The position numbers and the translations under genes were made by a program. Below, one piece after another: positions 34,165 through 45,200 of a DNA stretch of 64,000 bases. Within the stretch, counting starts at the first letter, position 1. The number at the start of each line of letters is the position of its first letter. The stretch is from Novakomyces olei (lineage: Eukaryota; Ascomycota; Novakomycetes; Novakomycetales; Novakomycetaceae), in NCBI GenBank assembly GCA_016906335.1, contig JADEYG010000009.1:983001-1047000 (forward strand), in the 5' to 3' direction. The notes under the pieces were generated by a model. It did no database searches. It had not been told where the DNA came from and worked only from the letters and a program-made list of their open reading frames with translations.

Positions 34165-35124
34165 TTATTCCGATTTAGAGTCAGAGTCAGACTCTGAACT
34201 TGAACTTGAATCTGAATCTGAATCTGAATCTGAATCTGAATCTGAATCTGAATCTGAATCTGAATCTGAATCTGAATCTGAATCTGAATCTGAATCTGAA
34301 TCTGAATCTGAATCTGAATCTGAATCTGAATCTGAATCTGAATCTGAATCTGAATCTGAATCTGAATCTGAACTCGAATCTGAATCTGATTCCTTCTTTG
34401 TTACGGATTCACCTAAAAGCGCTGCCTTTACAAGATCCAATCTCTCTGCAACGGCCTTGTCTACATCCTCCTTTGCCCGTGCTTCTTCCACATTATGTAA
34501 AAGTCTCTCCCGAGCTCCGCCCTGAACACTAGCGGCATAATGAACAACGAGTCCGTCATATTTATTAGAAAATTCAGGGGCAAAAATAAGCTTGAAGAAT
34601 TTTGTCTGCAGCGCTTTGGAAAATCGCCAATTTTCTCGATCATGTTTATACCGTGAAAGGTATTCGACCAGTGCAGTTTCACGGTTTCTTTGCTTTTCGT
34701 CTTCGTCTGTAACTTTGTTTGCTTTGCCTTTTTCATTATTGCCCTCTTGCTTTTTAAATTTGTCCTTCTTTTGATTGCTTTCCTCTTTCCCTAAAGTGTC
34801 TGCTTTGGCTGCTGCGACTGCTGCTTCACGTTTACGCGCCCGCCGCCGCCGTTTCATTTTCCGGTTTTTACGTGAATTTTTACCGGCTCGTTTAGCTTGT
34901 TTTTCATCTGTTTCATCTGTGCTTTTCGCATTGTCTTGTACAGAATCTCTAGGCGCGATTTTGGGTTTTTTATTGCTCGACTTCACATTGTCGTTGCCAA
35001 GTGAAACGGTGCCATTGTCCTTCGGCGCACTGCGTTTTTGAGCAGTACTGTTTTTGGTTTCTACGCTGCCTTTTATGGCTGCTGATGGGCCAGTCTTTAT
35101 GAATTGCTGCCATTTTGGCGGCAT
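34165..35124 (-). CDS. WKF-domain nucleolar-type protein (C7orf50 homologue)
   Basis: Single exon, 319 residues. The N-terminal half is highly basic (KNSRKNRKMKRRRRARKREA), suggesting nuclear or nucleolar location. The WKF domain lies at about residues 150-215: ALVEYLSRYKHDRENWRFSKALQTKFFKLIF, with WRFSK in the diagnostic position. The C-terminus is a Ser-Asp repeat of about 65 residues. Human C7orf50 and its fungal homologues share the WKF domain and are linked to ribosome biogenesis; that role is inferred here. The Ser-Asp tail is encoded by a near-perfect hexanucleotide repeat at about 34178-34393, so its length is probably variable between strains. Confidence 0.8.
   Translation of the reverse strand: MPPKWQQFIKTGPSAAIKGSVETKNSTAQKRSAPKDNGTVSLGNDNVKSSNKKPKIAPRDSVQDNAKSTDETDEKQAKRAGKNSRKNRKMKRRRRARKREAAVAAAKADTLGKEESNQKKDKFKKQEGNNEKGKANKVTDEDEKQRNRETALVEYLSRYKHDRENWRFSKALQTKFFKLIFAPEFSNKYDGLVVHYAASVQGGARERLLHNVEEARAKEDVDKAVAERLDLVKAALLGESVTKKESDSDSSSDSDSDSDSDSDSDSDSDSDSDSDSDSDSDSDSDSDSDSDSDSDSDSDSDSDSDSSSSSESDSDSKSE
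34178..34393. repeat. Coding (TCTGAA)n hexanucleotide repeat
   Basis: About 30 near-identical TCTGAA units on the plus strand encode the Ser-Asp tail of the WKF-domain protein on the minus strand. The opposite frame gives only an Asn-Leu repeat and is not a gene. Confidence 0.95.
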
Positions 35125-35846
35125 TCGCGATTGCAGCTCAGCAGGAAATGTTTTGTTATTTTGTAATCTTTTATTTTGTCAATATTAATTTTACTAAAAC
35201 TTTTTTCTTATATTTGTGCTCCATTAATTATTATAGTTTATTAATTTATTAACTAGTTTGTTTTTTTCTTCGTATATCACATTGTATAGTTCGTTCATCA
35301 TAATATGTATTGTTGTATGTACAGACAGACTCGACTGAAGTCCAAACTGTATCACACGCAGCTCGAGCTTTTTCCGTAGTATTATAGTTCATTTTGGTTT
35401 GTCAAAATAAGACAATATGTATGATACAACAATGTAGCAAGTCGTTTGTTAGATTGTCATATTGACCAAGCTTGACTTGAGTTTGAGTGTTATTGATTTG
35501 AGCATCTTTTGGCCATAAGAACATAACCGAATATATCTTCTCCATTATGCGCACCTTCGCATAAGCTGTCTATATAACAATGTCTCCTTGTGAGTACCCT
35601 TTCTCCACGTTTATCCCACTATTACTATAGCTAATGTGGGAACGATAAGCTAAATATATCGGATCCCATTACTCACGTATAGTATTCATTATTCATCTGT
35701 AAATTTCATATTAAACATTATTATTTACCAGGCTGGTTTGATCAAGTATGATTATCGGAGTATACACTTTACAGAAATGTTGCATGTTTTATCAATTTAT
35801 AAAAGGACCTGCGAAAACTTTAACCGCCCCATAACCGATCTCGATA
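35125..35846. promoter_or_regulatory. Divergent WKF/IDP promoter region
   Basis: A 0.72 kb AT-rich gap between divergent genes. It must carry both promoters. I see no clear binding-site cluster or gene. Confidence 0.45.
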
Positions 35847-37261
35847 ATGCACTCCAGCTTAGGTCGCGTAAGCGGACTGCGTCAGAGCAGACTGCATTGG
35901 AACAAGAGTGTGCGTGGTTTGGAAAATTGCAGGAAAATGGCCTCAGTACCAAAGATCAAAGTGGCAAATCCTGTCGTTGAACTGGACGGCGATGAAATGA
36001 CACGAGTCATTTGGAAAGTGATCAAGGACAAGCTCATCTACCCTTATCTCGACATGGATATAAAGTACTACGACTTGGGTATCGAGCACCGTGATGCTAC
36101 GGACGATAAAGTTACAGTACAGGCGGCCGAAGCTATTCTGAAATATGGTAAATTGACTCTTACAAGATTGTCTATTCAAAACTTTATTTTTATTTTCAAA
36201 AACGGCGTATACTAAATAAATTAGACGTGGGAATCAAGTGTGCTACTATTACCCCTGACGAGGCTCGTGTAAAAGAGTTTAATTTGAAGAAAATGTGGCG
36301 ATCGCCTAATGGAACTATCCGCAATATTATTGGCGGCACAGTGTTCCGTGAACCCATTGTTATTCAATCCATCCCGCGTTTCGTGCCCGGCTGGACAAAG
36401 CCTATTACCATTGGCCGTCATGCCTTTGGCGATCAGTACCGGGCAACGGACTTCGTAGTGCAGGAACCTGGCCGGCTGGATCTTGTTTTTACTCCAAAGA
36501 ATGGATCCGAGGCAAAGACATATAACGTGTACGAGTTTCCAGAACATGGAGGCGTAGCCCTGGCCATGTACAATACTGAGGACTCTATTCGAGGCTTTGC
36601 CCGCTCTTCCTTTGAGCATGCATTAAGCAAAGGACTGCCTCTGTACTTGTCTACAAAGAACACGATCCTCAAGGCTTATGATGGCCGTTTCAAGGACATA
36701 TTCGCAGAACTTTATGAAAAGGAGTATCGTGATGCGTATGAGAAGAAGGGGATCTGGTATGAACACCGATTGATTGATGATATGGTTGCTCAAGCTATAA
36801 AGTCCAACGGCGGCTTTGTGTGGGCTTGCAAAAACTATGATGGAGACGTGCAGTCAGACATTGTAGCCCAGGGTTATGGATCTCTAGGTTTAATGACGTC
36901 AGTGTTGGTACATCCTAACGGTCGTACAGTCGAGGCTGAAGCTGCTCATGGAACTGTACAGCGCCATTATCAGCAGTACAAGCAAGGAAAGCCTACCAGT
37001 ACGAATTCGATTGCCTCTATTTTCGCCTGGACCCGTGGATTGGCTCAGCGAGGTCGTCTTGACAAAAACGAGGAGCTGCAAGCTTTCGCTACCGCTGTGG
37101 AAAATGCTTGTGTATCTACGGTGGAAGCTGGAATAATGACAAAGGATCTGATGCTCATCCGCGGTGCCAAGTCAGGCTGGGTCGATACATTTGAGTTTCT
37201 CGATGCTGTTGCTGATCGCGTACGTGATGCAGTCTCGACCGGGCTGAAGAGTAAACTGTAA
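35847..37261 (+). CDS. IDP1: NADP+-dependent isocitrate dehydrogenase
   Basis: Exons 35847-36147 and 36225-37261; the intron is 77 nt. From the first ATG the protein has 445 residues, from the in-frame ATG at 35937 it has 415. The core starts [21 protein letters not shown], typical of dimeric eukaryotic NADP-IDH. Visible active-site blocks include [18 protein letters not shown] (substrate Ser/Asn), [12 protein letters not shown], and [22 protein letters not shown] with the metal-binding Asp residues. NADP specificity fits [20 protein letters not shown]. The enzyme makes 2-oxoglutarate and NADPH. The 30-residue extension [20 protein letters not shown] has many Arg/Ser and no acidic residue, like a mitochondrial presequence, so one gene may give two compartments. 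Confidence 0.93.
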
Positions 37262-38937
37262 GCCTTGTCCGTTATAGTATATCAAAACGATGAGTATTGA
37301 AAATCACTAATAAATAAATGTAGATAATTTTGGGGCAACAAGTAAAGGCGCAGGCACTAGTAGCGTAAAGCATAGCGGTCTACCTTGGTAGAATTGCTCT
37401 GATTTACATTCAAGAGTTATATTTGTGCTACGTTGAATGCAATAGCCAAGCACAAGCATGGAGAGTTTGTGATGCATCCTCTATGCAAGCAAATGCATAC
37501 GCGTATCAAACCTTAATTTTATTGCAAAATATCAATGTTTGGGCACTTTAGACGAAGCAGTACCACTCAAATGCCAACCAATAATATCTGGAAATTTTGG
37601 TTTTCATGTAAACAAGGTATGAAATAACGACAAGGGATGGGGGCCAGATACGCATTATGGTTTACCGGCAAATAACTGTACTCGGAAAAATAAAATAAAA
37701 AACTGCGGCACCGCACAGGGTATTGATTACCCTTTTTCTAATCCAAGCTTTGCGATAAAGCCCGTGATTCACCTAAATTTGTACCACACCCTGTCCTAAA
37801 AATTAAAAAGATGAGAAGGGTGATAGAGAAGGGCGATAAAGAAGGGCGATAAAGAAGGGTGTTGATTGATTAATCAATCAATCTAACCTTATCGGTAGTT
37901 GAAGTTTATTCTTCCAAAGTATCTGTCCCAAACTAGTCGCGAATCGGATTTTACAACGATACAGTTTGAAGAATAATAAAGTAGTAGTACTCGTACTGTA
38001 AGCATGACACTCGAATAAAGTTAGACTCAAATTACAAAGTATTTTAGACGAAAAGAAAATCGAGCAACTTATAAAGCAAGCTATTCAGGAACAATGTTGC
38101 AATTTTGGGAACCTGACGATAATCGTACCATTCGGCATCACCAAACTTCTAACCGTGCGCTCTCCTAATATACCAACATCGAACCATAATTCAGCCTAGA
38201 AACTTGCTCGTGAGCCGAATATGGCAGCTAAGCTGCAAGAAGGCTTATAAACCCATCAAATGTATTCAGTAAAGTGCCACTGCTCCGCGAGCTTAGACGA
38301 GAAATTATTCTTGACATGTACAAAAGAGTTAATCTTTAGCGCCGGAGAAAAGGGGCGTACATAGCATATTCCCCACAATGATAATAGGCTCCCAAGTTGC
38401 CGGATTAGCGGGTTTCCCGGCACGTTGGTTACTTTGCAGCGGCAGTTGTAATTTTCTACTATTATTATTGAACTGCTCGGCGTATTTATTGTAATGCCTT
38501 TTATTCAATGTCGTAGTTTGCTCTCTCCCATTATACATTCTCCCCTTATTCGTCCCTAAAATTACTTTTCTGCCTACAAAATCTCTGTTTTTATAACAAT
38601 CGCATTACATTTTGTTCACGTTACGAAACTGCGCATCCCCAAATCTACGGCATACAATAAATCACATTCAATTCTCGCTGATACTATAAACGAATATCGC
38701 TTAGTCGCAAATCACCTTCCCACGCTTTAAACAACCCCGCATTTCCCCACATTGCACTTGTCCGGTGCTGAACCGTTGGATTGCCATAGAGCATGTATAT
38801 AATGAGACTAGGGCCGGCCCTGAGCCTGCAGAGGCAAGGCCAATTACGATTTACGTCTTCAATTCCAATTGCTCTCTTAGTCTTCACAACAAAACTCGAC
38901 GGTTTAAGCACAGGCTCCCCTTTTTTTTTGAAGTAAA
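37262..38937. other. 1.7 kb gap between IDP and ADH genes
   Basis: A long AT-rich intergenic region. It contains a 13-bp GATAA-type tandem repeat (37814-37861) and an adjoining perfect 20-bp palindrome (37862-37881). The last 300 bp should be the ADH promoter and end in a C4T9 pyrimidine run just before the start codon. No credible ORF or RNA gene was seen. Confidence 0.5.
37814..37881. repeat. 13-bp tandem repeat with GATAA cores plus 20-bp palindrome
   Basis: Three and two-thirds copies of AGAAGGGCGATAA (first copy AGAAGGGTGATAG) occupy 37814-37861. The perfect palindrome TTGATTGATTAATCAATCAA follows directly at 37862-37881. GATAA is the core of GATA zinc-finger sites, so a regulatory role for the ADH gene about 1.05 kb downstream is possible but unproven. 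Confidence 0.75.
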
Positions 38938-39990
38938 ATGGTTCAAACGGTCCCGCGCGAGCAAAACGCAGTTCTTTTCCGCAAGAACGGAGGCGATCTG
39001 GAGTACACGAAAATCACTGTTCCAGAGCCCAAGGACGATGAAGTTCTTGTAAACATCAAATACTCTGGCGTGTGCCACACTGATCTGCACGCCTGGAAAG
39101 GCGATTGGCCATTGGACAACAAACTTCCTTTGGTGGGCGGCCACGAAGGAGCTGGGGTTGCGGTTAAAGTAGGCAAGAACGTCAATGGTATTCAAGTGGG
39201 CGACTATGTAGGAATCAAGTGGCTCAATGGCTGCTGTGGAGCTTGCGAGTACTGCATGAACTCTTGGGAGCCAAACTGCCCTCACGCTGCACTTTCTGGC
39301 TTTACTGTTGATGGTACTTTCCAGCAGTACGCGATCGGCCAGGGCTCCCAGCTGGCACGTATTCCCAAGAACGTCGACTTGGCCAAGGCAGCGCCTATCC
39401 TGTGCGCCGGTATCACAGTGTACAAGGGCCTGAAGGAGTCTGAAGTTAAGCCCGGCCAGTGGATCTGTATCACCGGTGCCGGAGGCGGACTCGGCCACTT
39501 GGCGGTTCAGTACGCAAAGGCTATGGGAATGCGTGTCATTGCGATTGATGGCGGAGACGATAAGCGCCGTCTAGTACACTCGCTCGGCGCTGAAGCCTTT
39601 ATCGATTTTACCAATACAAAGGACATTGTCAGTGCAGTGCAGCAGGCAACTGATGGTGGACCTCACGGGACACTTGTGCTTGCCACTAGTGTCACTGCGT
39701 ATGAGCAGGCTTGCAAATACGCTCGTCCGCGTGGTGTTGTTGTCACTATCTCTCTACCGGCCAATGCGACTCTCAAGGCAGATATGTTTTGGTTTACGAT
39801 AAAGACGCTGCGTATGAAGGGATCTTATGTCGGCAACCGGGCTGATTCTGAGGAGGCACTCGACTTTTTCGCCCGTGGACTTGTGGACCCGCATATCAAG
39901 ATTCTGCCGTTGAAACAGTTGCCAGAGATTTACAAGGAAATGGAGGAGGGTCGTATTGCGGGCCGTATCGTGCTCGATATGTCTGCTTGA
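38938..39990 (+). CDS. ADH1: Zinc-dependent alcohol dehydrogenase (yeast Adh1 type)
   Basis: Single exon, 350 residues, as for yeast Adh1 (348). Catalytic zinc ligands are present: Cys in YSGVCHTDLHAWKGDWP and His in GGHEGAGVAVKVG. The structural zinc Cys set is GCCGACEYCMNSWEPNC. The Rossmann motif is GAGGGLGHLAVQYAKAMGM, with Asp after AI (AIDGGDDKR) indicating NAD rather than NADP. No presequence precedes the conserved N-terminus, so a cytosolic enzyme is expected. It reduces acetaldehyde to ethanol with NADH, or the reverse. Codon use is strongly biased compared with neighbours, consistent with high expression. The start codon follows a pyrimidine-rich CCCCTTTTTTTTTG tract, which resembles strong yeast promoters. 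Confidence 0.95.
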   Translation: MVQTVPREQNAVLFRKNGGDLEYTKITVPEPKDDEVLVNIKYSGVCHTDLHAWKGDWPLDNKLPLVGGHEGAGVAVKVGKNVNGIQVGDYVGIKWLNGCCGACEYCMNSWEPNCPHAALSGFTVDGTFQQYAIGQGSQLARIPKNVDLAKAAPILCAGITVYKGLKESEVKPGQWICITGAGGGLGHLAVQYAKAMGMRVIAIDGGDDKRRLVHSLGAEAFIDFTNTKDIVSAVQQATDGGPHGTLVLATSVTAYEQACKYARPRGVVVTISLPANATLKADMFWFTIKTLRMKGSYVGNRADSEEALDFFARGLVDPHIKILPLKQLPEIYKEMEEGRIAGRIVLDMSA

Positions 39991-40862
39991 ACTTTATAAT
40001 GTTGAATATATTTAAGCTTTCATTTTATAGTCTTCATGGAAATGTTGTAACTTGTGTGCAGTGCAAAAGTGATTAGCAAAGTAGTATCTTAAGGTATAAG
40101 CAAGCAGAGGTTGAAGCGTGTATAGTCTACCTCTATAAAGTGATCATTATAAACTGTGGCGTGTGTTTCAAGTGTAATGTTTGCTCAAAGTATGGTGGCG
40201 TTCTGCAAAATGTGGTGCTTCTCATTTGTATGTAAAAGGCGAATTATAAACTTTACCACACTGGAGAAGAATAGTATTAGTACTATGATAAGCATTGCTA
40301 ATTTCAGCAGTTTATTGCCTGAACCGTCGTCTGTTTGGACACTGAAGAACGGAGCATAATTTGAAAAATGTTGCAGTCTACTTACATATGCGTTTAAAGT
40401 AATTTTTAGGTATAAAGCTGTAAGGACAATGTAATTAAGACTGTTTATTTATTATAATATATATATATATATATAATTATATAATTATTATATTATAGTT
40501 AATTATAAAGACTACTTGGCCCTATCAAACGTAAAAGTATCAAACATAATATCAAACATAAAGAATCGAACATAAAGTATCAAACATAAAGAATCGAACA
40601 TAAAGTATCAAACGTAGAGTATATAACAGAGAGCGCCCACTAATATCCAAAGTCGGGTCTAACGTCGGTCGGACACAAAGCTGGGAAGTGTCACAGGCGA
40701 CAAGTAAAGAATAATGTATGAATCGCGAGTGTAGGGTGCGTAGAGGTATAATAGTGTAAAGTAAGGATAACGAAACGTCTGCGTAAAACAAGTGCGGCCA
40801 TCGAGTAGGTTTGCCGTCGAACCGTAAATGCGTACGACATCCACGGCAGATGTATCCGCGGC
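39991..40862. promoter_or_regulatory. ADH 3' region and promoter of patatin-like gene
   Basis: The gap holds a TATATA run at about 40458-40475 and a tandem repeat at 40522-40622. An out-of-frame ATG at 40828 opens a 17-codon upstream ORF before the patatin-like start codon at 40863. No other gene is seen. Confidence 0.45.
40522..40622. repeat. Tandem repeat of TATCAAACATAAAG/AATCGAACATAAAG
   Basis: About seven related units of 9-14 bp alternate between TATCAAACATAAAG and AATCGAACATAAAG. The array lies about 240 bp upstream of the patatin-like gene. Confidence 0.75.
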
Positions 40863-43198
40863 ATGGCGCTGCAGACTTTGATAGTGAGCATAAAACTGCG
40901 CTGCTTTTTTCTAACCACGCAGAACGAGACTGTTACACTGCTAGTGACAGTTTTCCTGCACTGGCAAAGAGTAAGGCTGTACAAACGTACCACACTTTCT
41001 GACAGACACAGAGAGTATGTCGCCTGTTTACGAGGCGGTCGCGAGTAGCGGAAGCTCGAGCGCGGCTTGACGAGGCGGACAGCTATGACGAATGGCTCCA
41101 ATGTGCATTTGATTTAGACACTGTTCTGGGCAATGATCTGTGGCGAGCAAATCCAAGATCAAACCGCTACGACCACCGTCTTATTATGGCGCGCTCAGCT
41201 CAGCTGTACGAGCTGAGGCGTACACGTGACCATCGCCAGCTGGCGGATGTGCTGCGCTCCGGTCTTATCCGAAACTTTGGAAACATTGCCGACATTCAAA
41301 TGTACACGCGATCGTACGTGGGGACAAAGCTTTTAGTGGAGACGTACATGAAGCAAATCTGCCAGGGACTCGAGGAGTATCTGCTGCACGCGGACGACGT
41401 CTCTCCTCAGCGGAAGCTCGATTTCTTTCACGATGCGCGGCAAATGTACGGGTCAACTGCTCTTGTTTTACATGGCGGTGCTGCCTTTGGACTCACTCAC
41501 TTGGGCGTTATCCGTGCCCTGTACCTCTCCCACTTGCTGCCCAATATTATCGTCGGCACAAAAGTAGGCGCTATGATTGCGTCATTGGTCTGTGTGCGTA
41601 CTGACGCAGAACTGGCTGGACTGCTTCGACACGGAGCACTAGCGGGACTCTCGGGGGAGGAGGAGGAAGAGGATAGTAGTAGTAGTAGTAGTAGTAGTAG
41701 CGGTAAAAGGGTTAGACATGGACTCTGCAGCCGAGTGAAGGGAGCCCTGTGGTACATCCGCGAGGGCTTTCATAGGCTGCGTGTGTCTGGACACCTGGTA
41801 GACTTGAGGCGACTGTACAAGGTGGTGGAAAGAGACGTGCAAGACTTGACTTTTGAAGAGGCTTTTGCCCGCTCTGGCCGTATTTTAAACATCACTACTT
41901 TCTCCGGCTACACTGGCGCACCTTTGCTTTTAAACTACTTGACTGCTCCAACTGTGGTACGCCGATAGCGTCTACGCTGCTTTTGATTTTCGTTTTGTGG
42001 CTTTTCTTGCCAAGTTTAATTTCCGTCTACTAACAACCAGCTGATTCGGTCTGCTGTAGTCGCAAGCAACGCCGCCACTTACGATCCAACTCTGCTTTCG
42101 TGCCGGTCGAATGACGGCCGGATCATTCCGTGGTTCCCAGACAGTATGATATTGCCTTTTTTTTTTGTTTTGTTTCTGTTTTTGTTTGTTTTTGTTGTTT
42201 CTTTATGGTTTTATTCTATATTTAATTGGATTTATACCTGTTTTATATCAAGATATGTTTACAATATGTTTACAAGATGGCTACAATTTATTTACAATAT
42301 TTTATATTAGTTCTTTCATATTTCTATAACGATTTATTTTTCGCTCTTTTCTTACATCAGCTGCGCTACATGCACAATACCAGGCTCAGCATCCTGTTTT
42401 GCGCAACGGTTCGCCTTACACCCGATTATCAGAATTATTCAACGTAAACAACTTGATTGTTTCACAAGCAATGCCCTGGATTTCGCAGCCATTGACGTCC
42501 AATTTGCATCGTCGAAAGCAACGCCGGCACGGGCTTATAATGGGGCTTCTAAGGCTTTTGGTTTTGGAAATAAGACACAGAATTTCGCTGTTACAACAGC
42601 TCAATCTGCTTCCAGCTGCCTTGAGCCGCGAGCTTGCACCTTACGACATGCTGTTGGCCCCTGCCGCCTCTTATGACTCATCTGCCTGTGAACTTACTGT
42701 GGCCCCGACTCTTGCTTTTAGAGATGCCCTTAAGCTGTTTGTTCAAACTGACGATACAGAGTATTGGATCCGGAAAGGTGAACGATCTATCTGGCCGGGC
42801 CTTGCTCTTATACACGCGCGTTGTGTGATCGAAAGGAAACTAGACTCCCGTAAGATTTTACTGCAAATGCTTTTGCTTTAATTGTGTTTATTTGAGTTTT
42901 AATTTTCATCTAATGTCAAATTTCCACGAAATTACACTACCAGTACTAGTTTGCCTTGCAATTTATACTTTATTCATTTTTTATTTTCACAATCTGACCT
43001 CTAGTCTACAATCTATCACGGTCTCCAATGGATAAAAGCAGGCCGACTGCTGCACGTGCAAATGGCATTGCTCCTACGCCAAGAGCGCGGGTTCTCGCTC
43101 CTAATTCCACGCCGAGTACTGTGCGTCGGCGCCGGTCTCCGTCGCCTACAACAAACGCCCTCAGACGCCGCAGCGGCTCCGAGGCGGCTCTGCTATAG
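40863..43198 (+). CDS. Patatin-like TAG lipase family protein lacking the catalytic dyad
   Basis: Five exons: 40863-40970, 41006-41956, 42041-42143, 42361-42849 and 43005-43198, 614 residues; introns are 35, 84, 217 and 155 nt. The N-terminus has a hydrophobic segment. The DUF3336 region precedes the patatin domain (EADSYDEWLQCAFDLDTVLG, LIRNFGNIADIQMYTRSYVG). The patatin fold is clear: LVLHGGAAFGLTHLGVIRAL, LTAPTVLIRSAVVAS and TRLSELFNVNNLIVSQ, as in yeast Tgl3/4/5 and plant SDP1 lipases of lipid droplets. However, the nucleophile elbow reads GTKVG instead of GxSxG (Lys at about residue 222), and the DG(S/G) motif reads RNGS (Asn at about 403). Both dyad residues are lost, so it is probably not a lipase. 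The last exon adds a basic Ser/Pro tail (VRRRRSPSPTTNALRRRSGS). Confidence 0.82.
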
Positions 43199-43374
43199 AA
43201 AATAGAATAAGATAAATTAATCTAGTATGGATCTAACTAGACACTATTCGGCAAACATTTGTTTTGTTTCCTGTTTAGACCATTAACGTGTTTTCCGTGT
43301 GGTTTTGCACTTTTTATAAACATTTATGCCAACACAAAATATAGTTGTATTCTTATCCCGTCTCTATCACCTTT

Positions 43375-45200
43375 TTATGTGCAGCCAACGCGTGCTGTCC
43401 CTCGTACACGCGCTTGCGCTGACGTCATTTTGGCGGTACGCGCACCAAACTGGATGGCCCGTTTCTTTTCTAAAGCACTTTTTATTAGCACATATACGAC
43501 ACTGTCAGGGTAAAGACTTACGTTTTAACAAGGCCGAGGTCAGCCGCAATTTCGCGTAACAGTAATTTAGCACCAATCTCACCGACACGCGGATCGCATT
43601 TCGCCTGTGTCGGCAGCTGCAAAAGACAGTGTATTACGCGTTCATCCAGGAACGGGTACCGTAACTCGCGTCCGTGATGTGCCGTAACACGGTCATCCCT
43701 ACCCAAATTACGCGTCCCAATACGCGCTGTGTCTGCTGCAATTTCTTTTGCTAACGCGTCAAACGCGCCCTGTTCCGATTTGGCAGCCATATACGCGCGC
43801 AGGTGCCTCGAGTATCCGCCCAACTGTTCGTCTGCTCCCAAACCGGAAATCAATACACGCGCCTGCGCCGTGTACGCGTCTCGGCGTTGCTCGAGTGGCC
43901 CCTTGATAATTCGCGCGTGAGAATGCTCGCACTCGGCGATAAAGTAAAAGGCGAGGGCTATACTTAAATCCATTTCGGTACACTGCGGCGCCATCAGTCT
44001 TAAAACCGAAGCCCGTTCCGAACAGACTGCGGAGTACGGCACATCTATTTCGACTACGCGCCACTCGCGTTCACTGCATTCCCGTCGAAGCTCTTGAATA
44101 GCACGTGATGCCGTCATACGGTCGGGGCACTGAGAAAACGCGTCTGCGCTTCCATTAGATATACGGGGATTTTCAAACGCCACCGTCAACAGTTCGATCG
44201 GAGTTTGCGTAGGCAATACCATGTCTGCTAGACGCGCAAGCACAGTGGAGTCTAGACCACCGGAAAACATTATCGCCACTGGCACAGCTGTGCCGGCAGT
44301 TTCGCCGTCATCGGAATTGCCGTTGACAGTTTTCTGAATGCATTCGGTGTTAAGAGCACCATTTTCGCCGTTATGTCCGTCCACGGCGTTTACTCCCTCT
44401 TTGGGATTACTATTTACACATTGTGCATCCCTTTCGGCGATAACGCCGTCGTTTACATTACATCTTCCGCCCTTCACATTCCTCTCGGCCACACCGCAGC
44501 AGCGAACGCGAACCGCGTCTATTAGCGTGTCACGCAGGAGCGAACGTGCAGCTGACCACTGTCCCCTATCCGTGTCTGTTACTACACTGCTCGGCTCTTC
44601 CACCGTATCGTCTCCCCAAGGCACGCGTTCCAACACCAGCTGAGGTAAAGTCAAATCTGCAGTGTAAAATCCTTCCACCTCGACGGCATCAGCACCACTA
44701 CTCACGCTGGCAAGGACAAGCGACTCCTGGCCGCTATTGTTATGGAGGCGCATTGTAAGTGACCGACGGCCTAATCGGTCGCGGCCGTAAAAGAGCCGCT
44801 GTTGCCGGGCGTCATAGTATACAAGCGCCCAGGGGCCACGCAACTGCCGAACCACTGTCAGAATGCTGTCATAGTCACGCGCTCCCCTTAGCGACGCGTA
44901 CAAAAGAGACGTGTCGTTATTGCGGGTATCGTTGACTCCCGGAAGACCATCGTATATTTCCCCATTAAAACATAAAACGGACCCATCGCTATGCACGAGG
45001 GGTTGCTGTTGCGTTTGCGTGCCACGCAAATGTAATACCGATGCCGTCGCATGTATTACGCGTCGCGTAGAAGCGACGCGGCTTACCGCATTTCCGGTAC
45101 CATCTGGACCGCGACGCGCTACCGCGTCCAGCAGTTCCGACGTGACTGTAGCATTGAAGTCTATAGGCGGGTCGTGCAAAACAAAGCAGATGCCACACAT
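43375..45200 (-). CDS. ASNSD1: Asparagine synthetase domain-containing protein (ASNSD1)
   Basis: Exons 45200-43522 and 43477-43375 give 593 residues; the intron is 44 nt. The chosen start is the ATG at 45200, which places Cys at position 2 (MCGICFVLHDPP) as in class II glutamine amidotransferases. The amidotransferase part contains LVHSDGSVLCFNGEIYDG. The synthetase part has the PP-loop AIMFSGGLDSTVLARLAD and the GLGADEQLGGYSRH motif. The C-terminus DERVIHCLLQLPTQAKCDPR is completed by the second exon, KKRAIQFGARTAK. ASNSD1 and yeast YML096W form a distinct family from true asparagine synthetases, and their substrate is not established. A 130-residue insert rich in Asn, Gly and Asp precedes the PP-loop. 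Confidence 0.88.

Noticed and set aside
34200-34532. Plus-strand Asn-Leu repeat frame
   Set aside because: It is the antisense of the Ser-Asp tail of the WKF-domain gene.
42850-42881. Natural end of the patatin-like protein at 42881
   Set aside because: A GTAAGA donor at 42850 joins in phase to an exon at 43005 that encodes a basic tail also lying in open frame, so the protein most likely continues.
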